The position numbers and the translations under genes were made by a program. Shown in pieces: positions 34,273 to 42,232 of a DNA stretch of 64,000 nt (position 1 is its first letter; every line of letters starts with the position of its first letter). The notes under the pieces were generated by a model. It saw only the letters and a program-made list of their open reading frames with translations, had not been told where the DNA came from and searched no databases. The DNA comes from Lysobacter sp. Lineage in GTDB: Bacteria > Pseudomonadota > Gammaproteobacteria > Xanthomonadales > Xanthomonadaceae. The stretch spans positions 62,001-126,000 of the forward strand of contig JAHCAU010000008.1 in assembly GCA_019634715.1 (NCBI GenBank), given 5' to 3'.

Positions 34273-35132
34273 GCCACCTGGTGGACCAAGGCCGCCTCGT
34301 CGATGCGCAGCGTCCCTACCCGACGGGGCCGCACGCCATGTTCGCCGGCGCATGGCGCGAGCGGCGACTGATCCTCCAGCTGGCGCAGCGCGACGCGCTC
34401 GGGCGCTACCGCGGGTCGCTGATGGGCGTGGCCTGGTCGTTCCTGTACCCGGTGCTGATGCTGACGGTGTTCACCTTCGTGTTCTCGGTGGTGTTCGCGG
34501 CCCGTTGGCCGGGCAGCATGGGCGGGGAAGGGCATGGCCGTTTCGCGCTGGTGCTGTTCGTCGGGGTGATCTCGCACGCGCTGATCGCCGAGGTGCTGGT
34601 CAAGTCGCCGCAGCTGGTGCTCTCGCACGCCAACTACGTGAAGAAAGTGGTGTTTCCGCTGGAAACGCTGGCCTGGAGCATGATCTTCTCGGCCGCGTTC
34701 CACATGCTGGTGAGCCTGTCGATCCTGATGCTGGCCACGCTGGTGCTGACCGGCGGGTTGCCGATCCATGCGCTGTGGCTGCCGCCGATCCTGCTGCCGC
34801 TGCTGGGCCTGGCGCTGGGGCTGGCCTGGCTGCTGTCCTCGCTGGGCGTCTTCCTGCGCGACATCGGCCAGATCACGGGCGTGCTGGCGACGGTGATGAT
34901 GTTCCTTTCGCCGGTGTTCTACCCGATCACCGCGCTGCCCGAGTCGTTCCGCGCCTTCATCTACGCCAATCCGATCACGCTGCCGATCGAACAGGCCCGC
35001 GGCGCGCTCTTCGCCGCACAGGCGCCCGATCTCGTTGCCTTGTCGAAGTACTACCTCGTCGCATTCACGGTGATGTGCATCGGCTACTGGTGGTTCCAGA
35101 GGACGCGCCGGGGATTCGCCGATGTGCTCTGA
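34269..35132 (+). CDS. wzm: O-antigen/polysaccharide ABC transporter permease (Wzm)
   Basis: A 287-residue ABC-2 type permease with six membrane helices. It starts with the amphipathic segment ERRLILQLAQRDALGRYRGS and LMGVAWSFLYPVLML, typical of Wzm. The motif SPVFYPITALPE is near the C-terminus. It forms the channel that moves lipid-linked polysaccharide across the inner membrane with Wzt. It overlaps the metB-like stop and the wzt start. Confidence 0.93.
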   Translation: MSHLVDQGRLVDAQRPYPTGPHAMFAGAWRERRLILQLAQRDALGRYRGSLMGVAWSFLYPVLMLTVFTFVFSVVFAARWPGSMGGEGHGRFALVLFVGVISHALIAEVLVKSPQLVLSHANYVKKVVFPLETLAWSMIFSAAFHMLVSLSILMLATLVLTGGLPIHALWLPPILLPLLGLALGLAWLLSSLGVFLRDIGQITGVLATVMMFLSPVFYPITALPESFRAFIYANPITLPIEQARGALFAAQAPDLVALSKYYLVAFTVMCIGYWWFQRTRRGFADVL

Positions 35133-36528
35133 GGTCGTCTCCGCCCCGCATTCCCCCGAAGCGCGGACGGCCGCCGGCGGCATGGCGCATGCGGTCGCGG
35201 AGACCGCCATCGTGGTCGATGGCATCGGCAAGTGCTACCAGATCTATGCCCGTCCGCGCGATCGTCTCATCGAGGCCCTGCTGCCGCGCGTGCAGCGCGT
35301 GCTCGGCTTGACGCCTTCGCGCTTCTTCCAGGAAGGCTGGGCGCTGCGCGACGCCAGTTTCCGCGTCGAGCGCGGCGAAACCGTCGGCATCATCGGCCGC
35401 AACGGTTCCGGCAAGTCGACGTTGCTGCAGATGGTCTGCGGCACGCTCACGCCGACCCTGGGCAGCGCGCGGGTGTCGGGCCGCGTAGCGGCGCTGCTCG
35501 AACTCGGGAGCGGCTTCAATCCCGAATACACCGGCCGAGAGAATGTGTACATGAACGGCACGATCCTCGGCATGAGCACCGCCGAGATCGATGCGAAGTT
35601 CGACTCGATCGCCGCATTCGCGGAGATCGGCGACTTCATCGAAAGGCCGGTGAAAACCTATTCCAGCGGCATGTACGTGCGCCTGGCGTTCGCGGTCATC
35701 GCCCACGCCGATGCCGACATCCTCGTGATCGACGAAGCCCTGTCGGTGGGCGACGTGTTCTTCGCCCAGAAGTGCATGCGGTTCCTGCGCGATTTCCAGG
35801 CGCGCGGCACCGTCCTGTTCGTCAGCCATTCCGCGGCGGCGGTGGTCAACCTCTGCGACCGCGCGATCTGGCTGGACAAGGGGCGTCTGGTGATGGACGG
35901 CCCCGCCAAGGCGGTGTGCGAGGCGTACCACGCGAGCACCTACGGCATCGAACCTCCGCAGGCCGCGCAGGCGGCGACGCCGGTCGAGGCGCCTGCGGCG
36001 GCTGCGGTCGCCGTCGATGCGGACGATGCCCGACTCGATGCGAGCCGGATCCGTGTCTTCGCCTTCGATCCGCGCCGTGCCGGGTTCGGCGACGGACGCG
36101 CCGTGGTGCGCGCCATGCGCTGCGAAGGCGATGATGGCCGGGTCCTGCAGCAGGTCGAGGGTGGTGAGGTGGTGCGCCTGGTGGTCGAGGCCGAGGCGCT
36201 GGATGCGCTCGACAGCGTGATCATCGGATTCTTCGTCAAGGATCGCCTCGGCCAGCACCTCTTCGGCAAGAACACCTGGCGCGAAGGCGCCGCGCCGGTT
36301 CAGGTGTTGCCCGGCGCCAGGGTGCGTGCGGTCTTCGAATTCCGCATGCCCTACCTGCCCGGCGGGGCCTACACCGTGGATGTCGCCATCGCAGACGGCA
36401 GCCCGGACTCCCATGTCCAGCTCGCCTGGCTCTTCGATGCGCTGGCGCTGGAGTCGATTTCCAGCACCGTGTCCACCGGCCTGGTCGGCATTCCGTTCCG
36501 TTCGGTGACGCTCGGCGCTTCCGCCTGA
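35122..36528 (+). CDS. wzt: O-antigen/polysaccharide ABC transporter ATPase with extended C-terminal domain (Wzt)
   Basis: A 468-residue protein. The ATPase domain (about 28-270) has the Walker A GRNGSGKST at 92-100, the signature SSGM at 181-184 and the Walker B Asp204-Glu205 (LVIDEALSVGD). After an Ala/Pro-rich linker (about 275-300) comes a C-terminal domain (about 305-468, FEFRMPYLPGGAYTVDVAIAD) of the Wzt-C type. In the E. coli O9a and O8 systems this domain recognises the modified end of the finished O chain, so export depends on a terminal cap. The start overlaps wzm by 11 bases. The methyltransferases downstream are candidate capping enzymes. Confidence 0.93.
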   Translation: MCSEVVSAPHSPEARTAAGGMAHAVAETAIVVDGIGKCYQIYARPRDRLIEALLPRVQRVLGLTPSRFFQEGWALRDASFRVERGETVGIIGRNGSGKSTLLQMVCGTLTPTLGSARVSGRVAALLELGSGFNPEYTGRENVYMNGTILGMSTAEIDAKFDSIAAFAEIGDFIERPVKTYSSGMYVRLAFAVIAHADADILVIDEALSVGDVFFAQKCMRFLRDFQARGTVLFVSHSAAAVVNLCDRAIWLDKGRLVMDGPAKAVCEAYHASTYGIEPPQAAQAATPVEAPAAAAVAVDADDARLDASRIRVFAFDPRRAGFGDGRAVVRAMRCEGDDGRVLQQVEGGEVVRLVVEAEALDALDSVIIGFFVKDRLGQHLFGKNTWREGAAPVQVLPGARVRAVFEFRMPYLPGGAYTVDVAIADGSPDSHVQLAWLFDALALESISSTVSTGLVGIPFRSVTLGASA

Positions 36529-36564
36529 GCGGCTTCCTTCCACCCGCACTTCCGAGGTCCGCAC

Positions 36565-37155
36565 TTGCACGCCAGCTCCTACCAGCACATGCAACGATTG
36601 GTCGAGACCCGTCTCGACCGTTCGGCGGCGCTGCACGCGATCGACATCGGCTCGTACGACGTCAACGGATCCTACCGCCCGCTGTTCGACAATCCGGCGT
36701 GGCGCTACACCGGCATCGATCTCGAAGCCGGTCCGGGGGTCGACGTCGTGCTGTCCTCGCCCTACAGGTTCCCGCTGGCCTCGGGCAGCGTGGACGTGGT
36801 GCTGTCGGGGCAGGCATTCGAGCACATCGAATATTTCTGGCTGACCTGGCTGGAAATGCTGCGCGTCCTCAAGCCGGGCGGCCTGATCTTCCTGATCGCG
36901 CCCTCGCGCGGGCCGGAGCACCGCTACCCGCAGGACTGCTGGCGCTTCTATCCCGACGGCTACCGCGCGCTGTCGCGCTTCGGCGGTTGCGAACTGCTGG
37001 AAGTGTCGACCGACTGGGAACCGCACGAGGACAAGTGGAGCGCGCCCTGGGGCGATACCGTGGGCGTGTTCCGCGGCAAGGGCCTGGACCTGCGCCGGCG
37101 GATCGGGCTGGGCCTGATGCGCCGGCTGTTCCTGCAGGATGGAGGTCGCGCATGA
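36565..37155 (+). CDS. Class I SAM-dependent methyltransferase
   Basis: A 196-residue protein with the Rossmann motif AIDIGSYDVNGSYRPLF, the acidic end of strand 2 (YTGIDLEAG), and SGQAFEHIEYFWLTWLEMLRVLKPGG. The start is TTG at 36565 with a GAGG ribosome binding site eight bases before it; an ATG at 36589 is the alternative. It probably methylates a sugar of the polysaccharide made by this locus. It is coupled to the next gene by an ATGA overlap. Confidence 0.82.
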   Translation: MHASSYQHMQRLVETRLDRSAALHAIDIGSYDVNGSYRPLFDNPAWRYTGIDLEAGPGVDVVLSSPYRFPLASGSVDVVLSGQAFEHIEYFWLTWLEMLRVLKPGGLIFLIAPSRGPEHRYPQDCWRFYPDGYRALSRFGGCELLEVSTDWEPHEDKWSAPWGDTVGVFRGKGLDLRRRIGLGLMRRLFLQDGGRA

Positions 37156-38486
37156 GTGCCGGACACCCGATCTTCACGCCGAACGAAGCGATGTCGCTCG
37201 CGCCGGCGCGGATTCCGCCGAGCGCATGGATCGGCCACTTGCCGTTCGCATTCTGGATCGTCGAGGAAGCGCAGCCGCGCATGCTGGTCGAGCTGGGCAG
37301 CCACCACGGAACCTCCTATCTCGCGTTCTGCCAGGCGGTGCGCCATTGCGCGCTGCAGACGCGCTGCTACGCCGTCGATACCTGGAGCGGCGACGAGCAT
37401 TCCGGCCTGTATGGCGAAGACGTCTTCGAGACGCTCAATGCCATCAACCAGCGCGAGTACGGCGGATTCTCCGCGCTGATGCGAATGACCTTCGACGAAG
37501 CGCTCGGCTATTTCCCCGATGGCGGCATCGACCTGCTGCACATCGACGGACTGCATACCTACGATGCCGTGCGCCACGATTTCGACACGTGGCTGCCGAA
37601 GCTGTCCGAACGCGGCGTGGTGCTGTTCCACGACACCATGGTGCGCGAGCGCGACTTCGGCGTCTGGAGGCTGTGGGCCGAGCTGTCCGCGCGCTACCCC
37701 TCGTTCGAATTCCAGCACGGCCACGGACTGGGCGTGCTCCTGGTGGGTGCCGAGCAGCCGCAGGCGCTGCGCAGCCTGGCCGCGCTGCCCGGTACCGGCA
37801 TGGATGTCCCCGTGCTGCGCCTGTTCGAAGCCCTGGGCACCCGCCTGCAGCCCGATCCGGAGCCGCTGCTCGCGCGGCGGATCGACGAGGTGGCGGCCTC
37901 GGTCACCAGGCTGCGGGGAGACATCGATTCGAGCATGCGCCTGAAGTTCGAAGACGTCAGGCGTGATGTGGAGACGCTGCATGAAATGGCCAGGGCCGCC
38001 GAGGACGCACTGCGCGCGACGCTCGCGGAGGAGATCGCGCGGCTTCGCGAGGCGCTGGCCATCCAGAGCGAACAGGTGTCGACCAGGCACGAAGAAGCCC
38101 GGCGCGAATGCCTGGATGCCCTGGCGGCACAGGACGACAAGTTCGCCCGGGCCGTGGCGCAGAGCGAGGCCCGGTTCGAGGCCTCCCTGCAAGCATCGAT
38201 CGCTGCCGTGCGCGCGGACGAGGCGAGCGCGGCCGAAGCGCGGGAGGAGGAGGCGCAGGGACGCTTCGACGCACTGCAACGCGCGCTTCACGACGCGCAG
38301 GCACAGTTGCAGTCGGAACAGGAACAGGCCCGGGCGCTTTCGGAACGACTGGCCACCGAAGAAGCCCGTGGCCAGTCGCTCGCGGACAGGCTGCAGGACA
38401 TCGAGGCATCCAGGAGCTGGAAGCTGACGGCTCCCTTGCGCCGATGCATGGGATGGCTGCGCGGCAGCCGCTCCGGGACCGACTGA
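37152..38486 (+). CDS. Class I SAM methyltransferase fused to a long coiled coil
   Basis: A 444-residue protein. The first ~210 residues are a methyltransferase of the type found in LPS loci (MLVELGSHHGTSYLAFCQAV, YAVDTWSGDEHSGLYGEDVF, GIDLLHIDGLHTYDAVRHDF). From about 255 to 425 the sequence is nearly continuous coiled coil. The end, RSWKLTAPLRRCMGWLRG, is basic and amphipathic, like tails that bind the inner membrane. The architecture recalls WbdD, in which a methyltransferase-kinase on a coiled coil sets O-antigen length; here no kinase domain is seen. The start overlaps the previous stop (ATGA). Confidence 0.8.
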   Translation: MSAGHPIFTPNEAMSLAPARIPPSAWIGHLPFAFWIVEEAQPRMLVELGSHHGTSYLAFCQAVRHCALQTRCYAVDTWSGDEHSGLYGEDVFETLNAINQREYGGFSALMRMTFDEALGYFPDGGIDLLHIDGLHTYDAVRHDFDTWLPKLSERGVVLFHDTMVRERDFGVWRLWAELSARYPSFEFQHGHGLGVLLVGAEQPQALRSLAALPGTGMDVPVLRLFEALGTRLQPDPEPLLARRIDEVAASVTRLRGDIDSSMRLKFEDVRRDVETLHEMARAAEDALRATLAEEIARLREALAIQSEQVSTRHEEARRECLDALAAQDDKFARAVAQSEARFEASLQASIAAVRADEASAAEAREEEAQGRFDALQRALHDAQAQLQSEQEQARALSERLATEEARGQSLADRLQDIEASRSWKLTAPLRRCMGWLRGSRSGTD

Positions 38487-38584
38487 GTCGAGCACGGCCG
38501 ACGTGCTCCGAAGCCGCATGACGGTGCGGAGCAGGCCAGCGAACCATGTGAGCCGGGCGTCGCCCGACAACAAGACGAGGCATG

Positions 38585-41500
38585 ATGAGCGATATCGCAC
38601 TCCCGGCATTCTTCACCATCTGCGCAAAGAACCGGCTGGCGTTCGCGCGGACGCTGTGCGCGTCGGTGCGCGAACACCACCCCGGCGCCCGCTTCTACGT
38701 GGCGCTGTGCGACCGCGTCGACGGCCCGATGGAGGCCGATGCGGCGTCTTTCGAGATCATCCCGCTCGATGCGCTGGCGATTCCCGGTTTCGACGGCATG
38801 GCCGGCCGCTATGGCGCCGCGGAACTCGACGCCGCGATCAAGCCCTTCGTGTTCGAGCACCTGTTCGCCGTGCGCGGCGAGCAGCGTGCCGTCTATCTTG
38901 CGCCGGACACCCTGGTCTATGCGCCCTTGCGCGACGTCGTCGAGCGCCTGGGCGTCGATGCGGATGCGATCCTGACGCCGCACGTGCTCGCGCCCGCGGT
39001 GAATGCCGGGATCGACGATATCCGGCTGCTGCAGCTCGGCGTGTTCAACCTCGGTTTCGTCGCGCTGCATCGCACCGACCGGGTGCGCGCGATCGTGCAG
39101 TGGTGGGGGCGGAGGCTGCAGCAGCAGTGCGTCGTCGATGTGCGCAATGGCCTGTTCCTCGACCAGAAGTGGGCCAACCTGCTGCCGTCGTTCATCGCGC
39201 GCACGCTGATCCTGCATCATCCGGGATACAACGTGGCGAGCTGGAATCTCTGGCAGCGCGGCCTCGCGCGCGGCGAGCGCGGCTGGAGCGTCGATGGCCA
39301 GCCGCTGGTCTTCTTCCATTTCAACGCCAGCGACCTCGATCATGAGGAGGCGATGCCGCGGCAGGACTCGCCGTCCGCGAAGACGATGACGGGGGCGGCT
39401 TCGGAGCTTCTGCGCGACTACAGCGCGAGGCTGCTCGCGAACGGTCATGCGCAGGATGCCCGGCGCCCCCCCGCGTTCGCGCGCAGCGACGCACCGGCAC
39501 TCGACGAACTCATCCTGGCCCCGGTGCCGACGCTGGCGCCGCTCCTGGAACCGGTCCTTGCCGATGCGCCGAGTGTCGGACCCGCGGCGGCGCCGCTGAG
39601 ACCGGATGCGGCCGTGCGAGTCGCGCCGCGCGGCAGGCTGGGCAATGCGCTGGTCACGCTCGGTCGCGCGCGCGAACACGCCGGCGGCTGGTGGCCGCTG
39701 GCGGCGAAAGGCGTCGGCGTCTATCGTCGGGGCGGGTTGCGCTTGATGCGCGACACCGTGCGCCAGCTCAACCGCACGCACCCGCATCGCCAGCAGACTT
39801 CGTTCGTGCCCGCCGGCAGCGACGGACATGCCGGCCTCGTGCCGGCGGCGCAAGCCGTGATCCCCGCGCAGGCACCCCACGCGCAGTCGACGGCCGATGC
39901 GGTGCCTGCGAGCGCGCTCGATGCGCTGCGTGCGCAGATGGAGGCCCAGTGCGAAGCCAGGCTGCACACGATGCGCGCCGAAGTGGCGGCGCAGTGGTCG
40001 CAGCGGGTCGTGGCGGCCCGGGTGGAAACGGCGGCGCAACTGTCGCGACAGGTCGGCGCCGTGCACGCCCAGGTCGCCGCGCACTGGTCGTCGCAGCTGG
40101 CGGACGCGGATGCCGCACGCTGGCCGGCGCCTGCGGTGCCCGCGTCCGCCTTCTCGACTGTGCCCTCGGCCTCGTCATCGACCGCATCCGTGCCGTCACC
40201 GCGCGAGCGCGTGCTGATCATGTCGCACGATGCGCAGGCCCACGGCGCGCAGTACCTCGCTCTCAGCCTGCTGCGGGAGTTCCTGCAGATCGGCGTCGAG
40301 GTCGAAGTGCTGATGCAGGGGCCGGGCTGGCTGGAGCCGCAGTTCACGGCGCTTGCGCCGATGCATCGCCTGTACCGCATGGATGCCGATGCGCTGCGTG
40401 CGCTGGCCGCGGACCTGCGGGCGCGCGGTTTCACCCGGGTGATCGCCAACACCACGGTCACCGGCTGCGTGATCTGGCCGTTCCGCGATGCCGGCATGCG
40501 GATCGTGTCGCTGATCCACGAACTGCCGCAGCTGATCGCCAGCTACGGTCTGGAGACGGCACGCGAGGTGCTGGCCGACGCCAGCGAACGGCTCGTGGTG
40601 CCGGCGCGGCCGATCCGCGACGGCCTGGTCGGGGCACTGGGCGAGGCCCGCCTCGAAGGCAAGCTCGTGACGCGCACGCAGGGACTGTACACGCGCAACC
40701 GCTACCGCGGGTCGGGCGACATGCGCGAACCGCGCGCACGACTCCGCAGCCGCCTCGGCCTGTCTGGGGATGCGCGGATCGCCCTGTCGGTCGGCTACGC
40801 CGACCTGCGCAAGGGCGCCGATCTTCTGGCCGAAGCCACGCTGCTGGCCTGCGCCCGGCGCGCGGATTTCCACACGGTCTGGGTCGGCCATGCAGATGCC
40901 GAACTGCGCGCTTCGATCGAGGCCAGGATGGCTGCCGCGGGCCTCGCCGACCGCTTCCGTTTCGTCGGCCTTGATTTCGATACCGACGACTACTTCGCTG
41001 GCGCGGACGTGTATGCGCTGACCTCGCGCGAGGATCCCTTCCCCTCGGTGGTGATGGAAAGCCTGGTGGTCGGCGTGCCCGTGGTCGCCTTCGCAGGCAC
41101 GGGCGGATGCGCCGATCTCGTCGACGGGCTGTGCGGATTCTCGGTGCCGGCGTTCGATGTCGGCGCCTATGCCGACGCGATGCTGCGGATCATCGGCGAT
41201 ACCGCGCTGAGCGAACGCCTGGGCGACGCGGGCCGCACCCTGATCGACCGCGAATTCGGGTTCCGCCGCTACGCGCTCGACCTGCTGGACATGGTCGGGA
41301 TCGGGATCGCCCAGGTCTCGGCGGTGGTGCCGAACTACAACTACGCCCGCTACCTGCCGGAGCGGATCGACAGCATCGCCGCGCAGAGCGCGCCGATGAC
41401 CGAGATCGTGGTGCTCGACGATGCCTCCAGCGACAACAGCGTCGAAGTGCTGCGACTGCAGCGCATGTACACCCATCCCGAGCCGGTGATCGTCCACAGC

Positions 41501-42148
41501 GCCACCAATTCCGGATCCGTGTTCCGGCAGTGGCTGGCGGGCGTGCGCCGCGCCAGGGGCGAATTCGTGTGGATCGCCGAAGCCGACGACGCGGCGGATC
41601 CGGGCCTGGTGCAGGCGCTGTTGCCGGCCATGCGTGCCGACCCGGGCATCGTGATGGCGTACGCGCAGTCTTCGCGCGTCGATGCCGCGGGCTTCGTGCT
41701 GCATGCGGACTATCTCGGCTACACCGACGACCTGTCGCCGGAGCGCTGGCGCGCGGGCTACACCGCGACCGGCGCGGAAGAGGTCGAAGCCGGCCTCGGC
41801 GTGAAGAACACCATCCCGAACGTGAGCGCGGTGCTCTTCCGGCGCGAGGCGCTGCTTGAAGTGCTCGAAACGCACATCGAGGAACTGGCGGGATACCGCA
41901 TCGCCGGTGACTGGCTGGCCTACCTGCACCTGCTGCGCAAGGGCCGCATCCACTACGTTCCCGATGTCCTGAATCGTCATCGCTACCATGGCGGCAGCGT
42001 CACCGGTGGCCTGCAGGCGCAGCGGCATTACGACGAAGTCGTCTCGGTGCAGGCGCTCGCGCAGCGCCTGTATCCGGTCGGCGCCGCCACGCGTGCCGCT
42101 GCGGCCGCCTATGCCCGTTCGCTGCGCGCGCACTTCGGCCTGGACTGA
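38585..42148 (+). CDS. Giant three-domain glycosyltransferase (GT-A-like domain, GT4, GT2)
   Basis: A 1187-residue protein. Residues 1-290 are a GT-A-like domain shared with the next gene (FFTICAKNRLAFARTLCASV). A linker with coiled-coil character (about 430-510) follows. A GT4-type GT-B domain occupies about 540-905 (VGYADLRKGADLLAEA, TSREDPFPSVVMESLVVG) and a GT2 domain about 909-1187 (VVPNYNYARYLPERIDSI, VLDDASSDNS, WIAEADDAA). In the first domain the DxD-type site reads Ala106-Pro-Asp108, where the paralogue has Asp-Pro-Asp, so this domain may be inactive. It probably adds two or three sugars to the polysaccharide. The ATG at 38585 fits the ribosome binding site better than 38582. Confidence 0.85.
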   Translation: MSDIALPAFFTICAKNRLAFARTLCASVREHHPGARFYVALCDRVDGPMEADAASFEIIPLDALAIPGFDGMAGRYGAAELDAAIKPFVFEHLFAVRGEQRAVYLAPDTLVYAPLRDVVERLGVDADAILTPHVLAPAVNAGIDDIRLLQLGVFNLGFVALHRTDRVRAIVQWWGRRLQQQCVVDVRNGLFLDQKWANLLPSFIARTLILHHPGYNVASWNLWQRGLARGERGWSVDGQPLVFFHFNASDLDHEEAMPRQDSPSAKTMTGAASELLRDYSARLLANGHAQDARRPPAFARSDAPALDELILAPVPTLAPLLEPVLADAPSVGPAAAPLRPDAAVRVAPRGRLGNALVTLGRAREHAGGWWPLAAKGVGVYRRGGLRLMRDTVRQLNRTHPHRQQTSFVPAGSDGHAGLVPAAQAVIPAQAPHAQSTADAVPASALDALRAQMEAQCEARLHTMRAEVAAQWSQRVVAARVETAAQLSRQVGAVHAQVAAHWSSQLADADAARWPAPAVPASAFSTVPSASSSTASVPSPRERVLIMSHDAQAHGAQYLALSLLREFLQIGVEVEVLMQGPGWLEPQFTALAPMHRLYRMDADALRALAADLRARGFTRVIANTTVTGCVIWPFRDAGMRIVSLIHELPQLIASYGLETAREVLADASERLVVPARPIRDGLVGALGEARLEGKLVTRTQGLYTRNRYRGSGDMREPRARLRSRLGLSGDARIALSVGYADLRKGADLLAEATLLACARRADFHTVWVGHADAELRASIEARMAAAGLADRFRFVGLDFDTDDYFAGADVYALTSREDPFPSVVMESLVVGVPVVAFAGTGGCADLVDGLCGFSVPAFDVGAYADAMLRIIGDTALSERLGDAGRTLIDREFGFRRYALDLLDMVGIGIAQVSAVVPNYNYARYLPERIDSIAAQSAPMTEIVVLDDASSDNSVEVLRLQRMYTHPEPVIVHSATNSGSVFRQWLAGVRRARGEFVWIAEADDAADPGLVQALLPAMRADPGIVMAYAQSSRVDAAGFVLHADYLGYTDDLSPERWRAGYTATGAEEVEAGLGVKNTIPNVSAVLFRREALLEVLETHIEELAGYRIAGDWLAYLHLLRKGRIHYVPDVLNRHRYHGGSVTGGLQAQRHYDEVVSVQALAQRLYPVGAATRAAAAAYARSLRAHFGLD

Positions 42149-42232
42149 CATGCCGATGCGCCCGATCCAGCGCCAGCCCCCCGATCGATCTTCCCGCCGC
42201 GGCCGCCGGACCCCCTTCGTACGGAAACTGCC

